Source: an uncultured Alphaproteobacteria bacterium
Lineage (GTDB): Bacteria > Pseudomonadota > Alphaproteobacteria > Rhizobiales > Beijerinckiaceae
Assembly (NCBI GenBank): GCA_937903315.1
Contig: CALCZO010000241.1
Span: 1 to 25,456 of the forward strand
DNA: 25,456 bases
Reading direction: 5' to 3'
In this document: piece after piece, positions 1 through 7,916 of the stretch
Position numbering within the stretch: the stretch's first letter is position 1
How the letters are laid out: every line of letters begins with the position of its first letter
The notes under the pieces: model-generated
The model's input: only the letters and a program-made list of their open reading frames with translations
Databases searched by the model: none
Told to the model about the DNA's origin: nothing
Position numbers and translations under genes: made by a program

Positions 1-1674
1 AAGCACCAGTATCCGCATTCCTGGCGGTCGAAGAAGCCCGTCATCTTCCGCAACACGCCGCAATGGTTCATCGCGATGGACAAGGGCTTTGCGGCATCGG
101 GCGGCTCCAACGCCGGGACGCTGCGATCGGTGGCGCTGGAGGCGATCCGCAGCACGCGCTGGGTGCCGGCAGCGGGCGAGAACCGCATCACCGGCATGAT
201 CGAGAACCGGCCCGACTGGGTCGTCTCGCGCCAGCGCGCCTGGGGCGTGCCGATCACGGTGTTCGTGCATAAGGAGAGCGGCGCGATCCTCAAGGATGCG
301 GCCGTGAATGCCCGTATCGCGCAAGCCTTCGAGGCGGAAGGCGCGGATGCGTGGTTTGCCGACAAGACCGGCGCGCGGTTCCTTGGTCCGTCCTACGATC
401 CGGCCGAGTATCTCAAGGTCAACGACGTGCTCGACGTCTGGTTCGACTCAGGCTCGACCCATTCCTATGTGCTGGAGGACGCGACCCACTTCCCCGGCCT
501 TGCCGGCATCCGCCGGACGGTCGACGGCGGCTCCGATACGGTGATGTATCTCGAAGGGTCTGACCAGCATCGCGGCTGGTTCCATTCGTCGCTGCTCGAA
601 AGCTGCGGCACGCGCGGCCGCGCGCCCTATGATGTGGTGCTGACGCACGGCTTCTGCCTTGATGAAAAAGGGCAGAAGATGTCGAAATCGCTCGGCAACG
701 TCACCGCGCCGCAGAAGGTGATCGACGAATCGGGCGCCGATATCCTGCGTCTGTGGGTGGCGGCCTCCGATTACTCGGATGACCTGAGGATCGGCCCGCA
801 CATCCTGAAAACCTTCGTCGAGACCTACCGCAAGCTGCGCAATACCCTGCGCTGGATGCTCGGCTCGCTGGCCCATTTCGACAAGGCCGATGCGGTGCCC
901 TTCGCGATGATGCCGGACCTCGAACGGCTGATGCTGCACCGGTTGGCCGAACTTGATGCCGAGATCCGGCCGGCCTACGCCGGCTTCGATTACAAGAAGG
1001 TCGTCGCGGCCCTGAGCCAGTTCATGAACACCGAACTGTCGGCGTTCTATTTCGACATCCGGAAGGACACGCTCTATTGCGATCCCGCGTCCAGCGTCGC
1101 GCGCCGCGCCGCGCTGACCGTGATCGACCGGCTGTTCGACACGCTCGCCATCTGGCTGGCCCCCATCCTGTCGTTCACTACCGAGGAAGCCTGGCTGGCC
1201 CGTCATGGCGATGATGCGGCGACCAGCGTGCACCTGCAGCTGTTCCCCGACATTCCGGGCGACTGGCTGGACCCGGCGCTGGCCGCCAAGTGGGACCGGG
1301 TGCGGGCGGTGCGCCGCGTCGTCACCGGGGCGCTGGAGATCGAACGGGCGCAGAAGCGGATCGGCTCGTCGCTGGAGGCGGCACCGCGGGTGTTCATCGC
1401 CGATGCAGACCTTCGCGCGGCGCTCGCCGGGATCGACATGGCCGAGGTCTGCATCACATCGGGGATCGCGCTTGTCGATCAGGGCGGACCGGACGAGGCG
1501 TTCCGCCTCGCCGACGTGCCGGGTGTTGCGGTCGAGCCGGTGCGGGCGGGCGGCGTCAAATGTGCCCGGTCGTGGAAGTATTTCGAGCCGGTGACGGCGG
1601 ACCCGCAGTTCCCGGACGTGACGCCGCGCGATGCGGCGGCACTGCGCGAATGGCAGGAGCGGGCGGGCGCATGA
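1..1674 (+). CDS. ileS: Isoleucyl-tRNA synthetase, C-terminal part (5' end outside window)
   Basis: Class I aminoacyl-tRNA synthetase that charges tRNA-Ile in the cytoplasm. The reading frame is open from base 1, so the N-terminal Rossmann HIGH half and most of the editing domain are missing. About 557 residues are visible against the usual 930-1000. The first visible residues (HQYPHSW, then TPQWF) and the later DVWFDSG and GSDQHRGWF blocks are typical of IleRS. The KMSKS signature, followed by LGN, is encoded at 676-690. The rest is the helical anticodon-binding domain. The C-terminal end has one cysteine (KCARSW) where the E. coli type has a four-cysteine zinc site, so that site is absent. 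The stop overlaps the lspA start (ATGA at 1671-1674), as expected for the common ileS-lspA pair. Confidence 0.97.
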   Translation, partial: KHQYPHSWRSKKPVIFRNTPQWFIAMDKGFAASGGSNAGTLRSVALEAIRSTRWVPAAGENRITGMIENRPDWVVSRQRAWGVPITVFVHKESGAILKDAAVNARIAQAFEAEGADAWFADKTGARFLGPSYDPAEYLKVNDVLDVWFDSGSTHSYVLEDATHFPGLAGIRRTVDGGSDTVMYLEGSDQHRGWFHSSLLESCGTRGRAPYDVVLTHGFCLDEKGQKMSKSLGNVTAPQKVIDESGADILRLWVAASDYSDDLRIGPHILKTFVETYRKLRNTLRWMLGSLAHFDKADAVPFAMMPDLERLMLHRLAELDAEIRPAYAGFDYKKVVAALSQFMNTELSAFYFDIRKDTLYCDPASSVARRAALTVIDRLFDTLAIWLAPILSFTTEEAWLARHGDDAATSVHLQLFPDIPGDWLDPALAAKWDRVRAVRRVVTGALEIERAQKRIGSSLEAAPRVFIADADLRAALAGIDMAEVCITSGIALVDQGGPDEAFRLADVPGVAVEPVRAGGVKCARSWKYFEPVTADPQFPDVTPRDAAALREWQERAGA

Positions 1675-2150
1675 GCGGTAAACCCGGTTCGCCGTTCCGG
1701 CTTGGCCTGACCGTGGCGCTGGTCGTGCTGGCGCTCGATCAGGCCTCCAAGCTGTTCCTGCTGTTCGGCTATGGACTGCCCTCGCGCTATCCGCTGGTCC
1801 TCACGCCGTGGCTGGACTTCACCGTGGTGTGGAACCGCGGTATTTCCTACGGCATGTTCCAGCAGGACGGCGCGCTCGGGCGCTGGCTGCTGACCGGATT
1901 TCAGGTCGCGGCAGCGGTCTTCCTGCTGGTCTGGCTGATGCGGGTGCGCGGTCGCATGGTCGCGCTCGGGCTGGGTCTGATCCTCGGCGGAGCAATCGGC
2001 AACGCCATCGACCGGGCGGCCTATGGCGCGGTATTCGACTTTGTCCACCTTCATTGGGACAGCTTCAGCTGGTATGTCTTTAACCTTGCTGACGCGGCAA
2101 TTGTGCTCGGCGTGCCTTGCCTGCTATATCCGGAGCCGAAGGGCACCTGA
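1671..2150 (+). CDS. lspA: Lipoprotein signal peptidase (signal peptidase II)
   Basis: Inner-membrane aspartyl protease that removes the signal peptide from diacylglyceryl-modified prolipoproteins. The 159-residue length is normal. Conserved blocks are in order: DQASK (D23), NRGISYG (56-61), GGAIGNAIDR (106-115), FDF and FNLAD. D123 and D141 correspond to the catalytic aspartate pair of the family. Four hydrophobic segments fit the usual four-helix topology. The ATG at 1671 overlaps the ileS stop by four bases, which fixes the start and suggests translational coupling. The gene precedes an exported protein and two M16 peptidases, so this stretch has an envelope and export theme. Confidence 0.97.
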   Translation: MSGKPGSPFRLGLTVALVVLALDQASKLFLLFGYGLPSRYPLVLTPWLDFTVVWNRGISYGMFQQDGALGRWLLTGFQVAAAVFLLVWLMRVRGRMVALGLGLILGGAIGNAIDRAAYGAVFDFVHLHWDSFSWYVFNLADAAIVLGVPCLLYPEPKGT

Positions 2151-2224
2151 TCCTGCCCCGGAAATGCCCAGAAGTGCGCCTATGTACCGCCGGTTGGTGA
2201 TGATCGGCAAGTGAGGACAGACCC

Positions 2225-2857
2225 ATGGCTGGACGTGCAACCCTCCTGACTGGATCGGCGATGATCGCCGTGCTGATGGCCGCGACGCCGGCGCTGGCGC
2301 AGGGCGACATCCTCAACACGGCGCTGGAGTCGATCGGCCTGAAGGCCCGCGAACAGGACCCGATCGATTATCGCGAACGGGCGCCGCTGGTCGTGCCGCC
2401 GGATGCCAAGCGCCTGCGCTCTCCCGAAGCGCCGGCCGCCCAGCGCACGTCGGCCTGGCCGCAGGACCCCGATATTCTCGAACGCAAGCGCAAGGCGGCG
2501 GAAGCCAACCTGCCGCGCCTTGGCAGCAGGGCTGAAAATGACCGGCCCGAGCAGCTTGCGCCGGGTATCGGCACGCGCCGCAACGCCTATGCGGGTGTGC
2601 CGACCCGTGGCGGCGAAACGGCAGGTGGCGAAGGCGGCAACGTCAACCGCGTGCTGACCCCCGATCAGGTTGGCCGGATTCTCGCCAATTCCAAGGAAAC
2701 GGCCCTGCCGAGCGGCGTCGAGCCGAGACGTCAATACCTGACCGAACCGCCGAAGGGCTACCGGCAGTCCGCCAAGGGCGCGCCAGTCAAGGTGACGCAG
2801 GAGCCGTTCCCGATCCAGAACGACAACGTGCAGATGAACATCTTCCAGCGCAACTGA
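2225..2857 (+). CDS. Small exported protein, BamF/DUF3035-like
   Basis: Protein of 210 residues with a clear Sec signal peptide: hydrophobic core at about residues 6-22 and an ALA-Q cleavage site near residue 25. The mature part is hydrophilic and rich in proline, glycine and arginine. A short block at about 48-60 (DYRERAPLVVPPD) resembles the RAPLxxPP signature of DUF3035/BamF, an accessory protein of outer-membrane beta-barrel assembly known as a lipoprotein in Caulobacter. Here there is no lipobox; the protein contains no cysteine at all, so it would be free in the periplasm. A GAGG ribosome site lies about eight bases before the ATG. It sits between lspA and the M16 pair, which fits an envelope role. 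The family assignment rests on one short motif and is tentative; the exported nature is well supported. Confidence 0.75.
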   Translation: MAGRATLLTGSAMIAVLMAATPALAQGDILNTALESIGLKAREQDPIDYRERAPLVVPPDAKRLRSPEAPAAQRTSAWPQDPDILERKRKAAEANLPRLGSRAENDRPEQLAPGIGTRRNAYAGVPTRGGETAGGEGGNVNRVLTPDQVGRILANSKETALPSGVEPRRQYLTEPPKGYRQSAKGAPVKVTQEPFPIQNDNVQMNIFQRN

Positions 2858-2870
2858 GGCCGCACCGCTG

Positions 2871-2899
2871 TTGCAAAGTTGGGCGTCCGTGCTCATATC
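2871..2899 (+). promoter_or_regulatory. Candidate sigma70-type promoter upstream of the M16 genes
   Basis: TTGCAA at 2871-2876 and CATATC at 2894-2899 are separated by 17 bases, the optimal spacing. The match to consensus is only partial (4/6 and 3/6). It lies in the 85-base gap before the M16 genes and directly before a perfect inverted repeat, which is a sensible place for a promoter and operator. Prediction by eye only. Confidence 0.3.
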
Positions 2900-2932
2900 C
2901 TGTGACTGATCGTTGCACTTCCAGTCACAGGA
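2898..2932 (+). promoter_or_regulatory. Perfect 11-bp inverted repeat overlapping the M16 ribosome site
   Basis: The left arm TCCTGTGACTG (2898-2908) and right arm CAGTCACAGGA (2922-2932) are exact reverse complements separated by 13 bases. The right arm ends in AGGA, the probable Shine-Dalgarno sequence for the GTG start at 2943. In RNA the hairpin would bury that site; in DNA the repeat would be a dyad operator just after a candidate -10 element. No T-run follows, so it is not a normal terminator. The repeat is directly visible; its role is inferred. Confidence 0.6.
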
Positions 2933-2942
2933 ACTTCCTGCC

Positions 2943-4220
2943 GTGAGCAAGGACCCGTCCCAATCGCTTTCCCATTTCCGGCTTGAAAACGGCCTCGATG
3001 TGGTCGTCATTCCCGATCGCCGCGCCCCGGTGGTGACCCATATGGTCTACTATCGCAACGGCGCGGCCGATGATCCGCACGGCAAGTCGGGCATCGCCCA
3101 CTTTCTCGAACATCTGATGTTCAAGGGAACCCAAAAGCACCCCAAGGGCGCGTTCTCGGAAATCGTTTCCGAACTCGGTGGCCAGGAAAATGCCTTTACC
3201 GGGCACGACTACACGGCCTATTTCCAGCGCGTCGCGGCCGAGCATCTCGGTACCGTGATGGAACTGGAAGCCGACCGGATGACCGGACTGGTACTCGACG
3301 AGCCGGAGGTCCTGTCCGAGCGCGACGTCATTCTCGAAGAGCGCAAGATGCATGTCGATGCCGATCCGGCATCGCAGCTGTACGAAAGCCTGCAGTCGGC
3401 GCTCTATACGCATCATCCCTACGGCACGCCAATCATCGGCTGGCAGCACGAGATCGAGACGCTCGGTCGCGAGGATGCGCTGGCCTACTACCGCCGCTTC
3501 TACACACCGGAAAACGCGATCCTGCTGGTGGCCGGCGACGTCACCGAAGCGGTCGTGCGGCCGCTGGCCGAGGCAACCTATGGCCGCCTGCCGCGCCGGA
3601 ACGAAGCCCCGGTGCGCCAGCGCCCGCAGGAGCCGCCGGCCCATACCGAGCGGATGATCACGCTGCGCGACGCCAAGGTCGAACAGCCGACCGCCTACCG
3701 CATGTACCTCGCCCCGTCCCACACGACGGCGAGCGGCAACGATGCCCATGCGCTCGAGGTCCTGTCGCAGTTGCTCGGAGGGTCCAGTTCCAGTCTGATG
3801 TACCGGGAACTGGTGGTCGAGCAGGAAGCGGCCGTCAATGTCTCCTCGTGGTATCGCAATGACGCCGTCGATCAGGGCTATTTCGGCCTCTACGCCGTGC
3901 CGCGCGAGGGCGTGAGTCTGAGCGATCTCGACACACGGATGGATGCGCTGATCGACCGGGTGATCGAACAGGGTGTTGATGAGGCCGATCTTGCCCGGGC
4001 GCGGACACGGCTTGTCGCCGACCTGATCTACGCCCAGGACAGCCAGGCTCATCTCGCCCGCATCTACGGCGCTACGCTGGCGACCGGCGGGGCGATCAGC
4101 GATGTTCGTGACTGGCCCGAGCGGATCGAGGCAATCACCAACAGCGATATCATGCGCGTCGCCAAGACCTATCTTGTGCGCCGCACGGCCGTGCGCGGCC
4201 ATCTTGAACAGGCAGCCTGA
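2943..4220 (+). CDS. M16-family zinc peptidase, catalytic subunit
   Basis: Pitrilysin/processing-peptidase-like metalloprotease of 425 residues, the single-module M16B size. The inverted zinc motif HFLEH is at residues 53-57. E133, 76 residues after the second histidine, is the expected third ligand. The GGQENAFTGHDYTAY block also fits the family. There is no N-terminal signal peptide from the chosen start, so export is not indicated. The GTG at 2943 is preceded by AGGA at good spacing; a TTG at 2913 would add ten residues but lies in the loop of the upstream inverted repeat. The C-terminal domain lacks the clear R...GLAY block found in the next protein, with which it probably forms a heterodimer. 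The physiological substrate cannot be told from sequence. Confidence 0.93.
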   Translation: MSKDPSQSLSHFRLENGLDVVVIPDRRAPVVTHMVYYRNGAADDPHGKSGIAHFLEHLMFKGTQKHPKGAFSEIVSELGGQENAFTGHDYTAYFQRVAAEHLGTVMELEADRMTGLVLDEPEVLSERDVILEERKMHVDADPASQLYESLQSALYTHHPYGTPIIGWQHEIETLGREDALAYYRRFYTPENAILLVAGDVTEAVVRPLAEATYGRLPRRNEAPVRQRPQEPPAHTERMITLRDAKVEQPTAYRMYLAPSHTTASGNDAHALEVLSQLLGGSSSSLMYRELVVEQEAAVNVSSWYRNDAVDQGYFGLYAVPREGVSLSDLDTRMDALIDRVIEQGVDEADLARARTRLVADLIYAQDSQAHLARIYGATLATGGAISDVRDWPERIEAITNSDIMRVAKTYLVRRTAVRGHLEQAA

Positions 4221-4224
4221 ACCG

Positions 4225-5517
4225 ATGAATGTTCCGAAGATCGCCATTGCCGCCGCGCCGTCGACCCGCATCGACCGGATCATCACGCCGGCCGGAATCG
4301 AGGCCTGGCTGGTCGAGGATTACACCGTCCCGATCATCTCGATGGATTTCGCCTTCATCGGCGGCAGCGCGCTCGATGCGCCGGACAAGGCCGGCCTGAG
4401 CACAATGATGGCCGGGCTGAGCGACGAGGGTGCCGGTCCCTATGCCGCACAGGCGTTTCAGGAGCGGCTTGACGATCTGGCGATCGAACTGGCGTTCTCC
4501 TCCAACCGCGACCGGTTCGAAGGCTCGCTGCGGACGCTGGCGCGCCATGCGGATGCGGCATTCGACATGCTCGGACTGGCGATCACCCAGCCGCGGTTCG
4601 ATACCGACGCGATCGCGCGTGTCCGGGCGCAGATCACCGCCAGCCTGAAGCGGGCGGAGACCGATCCTGATTCCATGGTCTGGAAAGCCTACCAGTCGCG
4701 CTCGTTCGGCGACCATCCCTATGGCCGGCCCGAAAAGGGCTCTGTGAAGACCGTGGCCGGGCTGACCCGCGATGATCTGGTCACCTGCCGCAGCGCGCGG
4801 CTTGGCAAGAGCACGCTGAGAATCTCGGTGGTCGGCGCTGTCAGCGGCGAACAGCTTGCTGTCCATCTCGACCGGGTCTTCGGTGCCCTGCCGGCCGACG
4901 TTGACCATGCCGCCATCGCCGATGTGGTGCCCGGCGCGCTTGGCGCCCGCGCCGTCGTGCCGCTCAAGGTGCCGCAGTCGACCCTCGCGATGGGCCGGCC
5001 CGGCCTTGGCCGCAAGGACCCCGATTTCATGGCCGCCTATGTCGTCAACCACATCCTGGGGGGCGGTTCGTTCACTTCGCGGCTGTGGACCGAGGTGCGG
5101 GAAAAGCGCGGGCTGGCCTATTCGGTGTGGTCGCAGATGTCGACCGCCCGGCATGCCGCCAGCCTGCTGGCCGGCACTGCGACCAGCAATGAACGCATCG
5201 CCGAATCGCTCGCCATCATCGAGACCGAGCTGCGCCGCATGGCCGAATATGGCCCGACGCAGGACGAACTCGACAAGGCGCTCAAATACCTGATCGGGTC
5301 CTATGCGCTGCGGTTCGACACCTCGCGCAAGATCGCCTCGCATCTGGTCGAGATCCAGGTCGAGGATCTGGGCATCGACTACATCGCCACCCGCAACCAG
5401 CGCATGGCCGCCGTCACGCTGGATGACGCCCGGCGCGCCGCCGGTCGGCTGATCGGCGACGGGCAGATGCTCGTTGCCGTCGTCGGCCAGCCCGCAGGCA
5501 TCACGGCCGAAGGGTAA
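4225..5517 (+). CDS. M16-family peptidase-like protein, non-zinc partner subunit
   Basis: M16-fold protein of 430 residues. The zinc motif is missing: the equivalent region (about residues 57-69) reads GLSTMMAGLSDEG, with no HxxEH. The C-terminal half carries the glycine-rich GGGSFTSRL block and REKRGLAY, including R292 and Y299, the arginine/tyrosine pair that active M16B heterodimers supply from the non-metal subunit. It starts four bases after the upstream M16 stop, so the two are almost certainly co-translated. By family knowledge, such a pair forms one complete active site at the dimer interface. I see no signal peptide. The ATG at 4225 is chosen because homologous sequence begins there; longer in-frame starts lie inside the preceding gene. 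Confidence 0.92.
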   Translation: MNVPKIAIAAAPSTRIDRIITPAGIEAWLVEDYTVPIISMDFAFIGGSALDAPDKAGLSTMMAGLSDEGAGPYAAQAFQERLDDLAIELAFSSNRDRFEGSLRTLARHADAAFDMLGLAITQPRFDTDAIARVRAQITASLKRAETDPDSMVWKAYQSRSFGDHPYGRPEKGSVKTVAGLTRDDLVTCRSARLGKSTLRISVVGAVSGEQLAVHLDRVFGALPADVDHAAIADVVPGALGARAVVPLKVPQSTLAMGRPGLGRKDPDFMAAYVVNHILGGGSFTSRLWTEVREKRGLAYSVWSQMSTARHAASLLAGTATSNERIAESLAIIETELRRMAEYGPTQDELDKALKYLIGSYALRFDTSRKIASHLVEIQVEDLGIDYIATRNQRMAAVTLDDARRAAGRLIGDGQMLVAVVGQPAGITAEG

Positions 5518-5590
5518 GGCACCGCGCAATGGCGCTTGCCCCGTGCGGGGCTGCGTGGCACTCAGGCGCAGTGAAAGGGAGTGGACCACC

Positions 5591-6562
5591 GTGAGTTTTC
5601 AGGCCGATTTCGTCACCGACCGGCGCCGGCTCAGGCGCAAGCTCAGCTTGTGGCGCATCCTCGCCTTTGTCGCGGCGGGCGCTGCCATCGTTGCGCTTGG
5701 GCTGATGGCCGGCGGCAAGGACCTGATCGCCGCCCAGAACAGCCATATCGCGCGCGTCACCATCGAGGGGCTGATCACCGGCGACAAGGCGACGCTGGAT
5801 ACGATCCGCCGCGCCCGCAAGGCCAGCGCGGCCAAGGCCGTCATCGTCTCGATCAATTCGCCCGGCGGCACCACGACCGGATCGGAGGCGCTGTTCCACG
5901 AACTCCGCGATCTGGCCAAGGCCAAGCCCACTGTGGCGGTGGTGACCGGGTCCGCCGCCTCGGGCGCCTATATCGCGGCGCTTGGCACCGACCGGATCAT
6001 TGCGCCGGAAACCGCAATCGTCGGGTCGATCGGCGTCATCATCCAGTATCCCGATTTTTCACGCTCGCTCCAGACGCTCGGCGTCAAGGTCGAAGCGGTG
6101 CGCTCCTCGCCGCTGAAAGCCCAGCCGAGCGGCACGGAACCGACCCCGCCGGAAGCCCGGGCGGCGCTGGAAGCGTCGGTGGCGGATTCGTTTGCGTGGT
6201 TCAAGGGGCTGGTCAGGGATCGGCGCGGCATGAGCGAGGAAGACCTCGGCAAGGTTGCTGACGGCCGCGTGTTCACGGGGCGGCAGAGCCTGCCGCTGCG
6301 GCTGATCGACGCCATCGGCCGCGAAAAGGACGCGATCGCCTGGCTCGAAAGCGATAAAGGACTTGCCAAGGACCTCAATGTGCTCGACTACCGGCGCACG
6401 ACGACCACGGGGCAATTCGGCCTGTTTTCGCTGGCCGCTGCGGTCAGCGATGCGGCCGGCCTGCCCCGGATTGCCGAGGCGTTGCGCGCCACCTCGCGCG
6501 GCATTGAGGCGCAGTCGCTTGACGGGCTTGTCTCCATCTGGCAGCCTGCGGGCGAAAATTGA
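5591..6562 (+). CDS. sppA: Signal peptide peptidase SppA, short form (S49 serine protease)
   Basis: Membrane-anchored serine protease thought to degrade cleaved signal peptides. The protein has 323 residues, the single-domain Bacillus-type length rather than the double-domain E. coli form. A basic N-terminus is followed by one transmembrane helix at about residues 21-41. The nucleophile is S124 in GSAASGAY. K176 in the SSPLKA stretch fits the catalytic lysine of the Ser-Lys dyad. The SINSPGG and GSIGVI blocks are typical of the fold. The GTG at 5591 is chosen because AAGGGAG lies about nine bases upstream and the family-like sequence starts there; an earlier in-frame start would run into the M16 gene. 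Codirectional with the M16 genes (73-base gap) and ihfB (38-base gap). Confidence 0.94.
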   Translation: MSFQADFVTDRRRLRRKLSLWRILAFVAAGAAIVALGLMAGGKDLIAAQNSHIARVTIEGLITGDKATLDTIRRARKASAAKAVIVSINSPGGTTTGSEALFHELRDLAKAKPTVAVVTGSAASGAYIAALGTDRIIAPETAIVGSIGVIIQYPDFSRSLQTLGVKVEAVRSSPLKAQPSGTEPTPPEARAALEASVADSFAWFKGLVRDRRGMSEEDLGKVADGRVFTGRQSLPLRLIDAIGREKDAIAWLESDKGLAKDLNVLDYRRTTTTGQFGLFSLAAAVSDAAGLPRIAEALRATSRGIEAQSLDGLVSIWQPAGEN

Positions 6563-6563
6563 C

Positions 6564-6587
6564 GCCTTTTCAAGGCATTGTTTGATT
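6564..6587 (+). terminator. Weak hairpin with T-rich tail between sppA and ihfB
   Basis: GCCTT and AAGGC (6564-6568 and 6572-6576) form a 5-bp stem with a three-base loop, followed by ATTGTTTGATT. This may be a weak terminator or attenuator that partly separates sppA from ihfB. The stem is short and the T-run is interrupted, so the call is tentative. Confidence 0.3.
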
Positions 6588-6600
6588 CAGGAGGATTGAC

Positions 6601-6903
6601 ATGATCAAGTCCGAACTCGTGCTGAAGATCGCGGAACAGAATCCGCATCTGTATCAGCGCGATGTCGAGAACCTGGTCAACGCCATCCTTGATGAGATCG
6701 TCGAGGCTCTGGGCCGCGGCGATCGGGTGGAGTTGCGCGGCTTCGGCGCCTTTTCGGTCAAGCAGCGCGAGGCGCGTGTCGGGCGCAACCCGCGGACCGG
6801 CACCAAGGTGCCCGTGGCGCAGAAGGTCGTGCCGTATTTCAAGAGCGGCAAGGACATGCGCGTCAGGCTCAACAAGACACCGGCGCGCAGCAAGCGCGCC
6901 TGA
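6601..6903 (+). CDS. ihfB: Integration host factor subunit beta
   Basis: Nucleoid-associated, sequence-biased DNA-bending protein that acts as a heterodimer with IHF alpha (not in this window). It has 100 residues. The start MIKSELV, the RGFGAFS turn and GRNPRTG with the DNA-intercalating proline (P64) fit IHF beta; the VPYFKSGKDMR end is also characteristic of IHF rather than HU. A strong AGGAGG ribosome site lies six bases before the ATG. It sits between sppA and a LapA-type gene, an arrangement I recall from other alphaproteobacteria. Confidence 0.95.
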   Translation: MIKSELVLKIAEQNPHLYQRDVENLVNAILDEIVEALGRGDRVELRGFGAFSVKQREARVGRNPRTGTKVPVAQKVVPYFKSGKDMRVRLNKTPARSKRA

Positions 6904-6919
6904 TCGGAGCGGGGGACTC

Positions 6920-7240
6920 ATGGCCGCCTTTTTCCGTCTGCTCATTCTGGCACCCGTCGCCGTCGTCGTCGTCCTGCTGGCGGTGGCCAATCGTGATCCG
7001 GTGACCATCGCGCTCGATCCGACCGGCGGCACCGCATTTGTCGTCACCGTGCCGCTGTTCGTGGCGCTGCTGGCTGCGATGATGGGAGGCATCCTGATCG
7101 GCGGCGTTGCCTGCTGGCTCGGCCAGGGCAAGCACAGGAAGGCCGCACGCCTGGCCTGCCGCGAGGCCGAACAGGCCAAGGCCGAGGCTGAACGCCTGCG
7201 GATGATGGCCCCGACCCTCGCCGCCCTGCCGCCGCGCTAG
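6920..7240 (+). CDS. LapA-type (DUF1049) small membrane protein
   Basis: Inner-membrane protein of 106 residues with two transmembrane helices (about 4-22 and 43-66) joined by a short loop containing the ANRDPVTIALDP segment typical of DUF1049. A cytoplasmic helical tail rich in Ala, Glu, Lys and Arg (about 70-97) looks like a short coiled coil. In E. coli the LapA family works with LapB in lipopolysaccharide assembly; whether that role holds in alphaproteobacteria is uncertain. It starts 17 bases after ihfB and ends seven bases before trpF, so it is probably in the same transcript. Confidence 0.85.
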   Translation: MAAFFRLLILAPVAVVVVLLAVANRDPVTIALDPTGGTAFVVTVPLFVALLAAMMGGILIGGVACWLGQGKHRKAARLACREAEQAKAEAERLRMMAPTLAALPPR

Positions 7241-7247
7241 GTCCGTC

Positions 7248-7916
7248 TTGCCCCTCACCGTCAAGATCTGCGGGCTGTCGACGCTCGCCACAGTCGATGC
7301 CGCGCTCGATGCCGGGGCCGACATGATCGGCTTTGTGTTCCATCCCAGAAGCCCGCGCTTCATCCAGCCTGCGGAGGCTGCGGTCCTGTCCGTGCGGGCA
7401 GAAGGGCGGGCGCAAACCGTCGCCCTGTTCGCCGACGCCGATGACGCCGCCATCGATGCCGTTCTGGCCGCCTTCAGGCCCGACTGGCTGCAACTGCATG
7501 GCAGCGAACCGCCGGAGCGCTGCCGGGCGCTTGGCGCGCGCAGCGGATGGCGCATCCTCAAGGCCGTCGGCGTGGCCGCGCCCGGCGATCTTGCCGCGCT
7601 CGCGCCCTATCGGGCGGTTGCCGATCGCGTCCTGATCGACGCCCGAGCGCCGAAGGACGCCGCCTACCCCGGCGGGCACGGTCGGCCGTTTGACTGGTCG
7701 ATCCTGACCGCGCTTGACCCGGACCTCGCCTTCATGCTGTCAGGAGGGCTGACGCCGGAGACGGTCGGGGATGCGGTGACCACCCTACGGTCGTTCGGGG
7801 TCGCTCTCAGCGGTCTTGATGTCTCGTCGGGCGTCGAACGGGCACCGGGCGTCAAGGACGAAACGAAGATCAGGGATTTCGTCGCCGCGGTGCGACGGGC
7901 GGAGACACAGCCATGA
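7248..7916 (+). CDS. trpF: Phosphoribosylanthranilate isomerase
   Basis: Third step of the tryptophan branch: Amadori rearrangement of N-(5'-phosphoribosyl)anthranilate to CdRP. It is a TIM barrel of 222 residues. The general base C8 is in VKICGL and the general acid D131 in VLIDARAPKD. The phosphate-binding turns GGHGRPFDW and LSGGL are present. The only plausible start is TTG at 7248, because homology begins at the first residues and the upstream gene ends seven bases before. The stop overlaps the trpB ATG by four bases (ATGA at 7913-7916). Confidence 0.95.
   Translation: MPLTVKICGLSTLATVDAALDAGADMIGFVFHPRSPRFIQPAEAAVLSVRAEGRAQTVALFADADDAAIDAVLAAFRPDWLQLHGSEPPERCRALGARSGWRILKAVGVAAPGDLAALAPYRAVADRVLIDARAPKDAAYPGGHGRPFDWSILTALDPDLAFMLSGGLTPETVGDAVTTLRSFGVALSGLDVSSGVERAPGVKDETKIRDFVAAVRRAETQP

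Noticed and set aside
448..1233. Long open frame antisense to ileS, and many similar long antisense frames (for example opposite the M16 pair, trpB, folC and addA).
   Set aside because: High-GC codon bias leaves antisense frames open. The encoded sequences have no recognisable motifs, and the sense strand carries clear conserved genes.
5538..5551. GCCCC-GTGC-GGGGC inverted repeat before sppA.
   Set aside because: The stem is only five base pairs with no T-run. Such repeats are frequent by chance at this base composition.
5529..5594. A 21-codon frame whose stop overlaps the sppA GTG start, possibly a coupled leader peptide.
   Set aside because: No good ribosome site at normal spacing, and no recognisable codon or hairpin logic. 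It is most likely chance.
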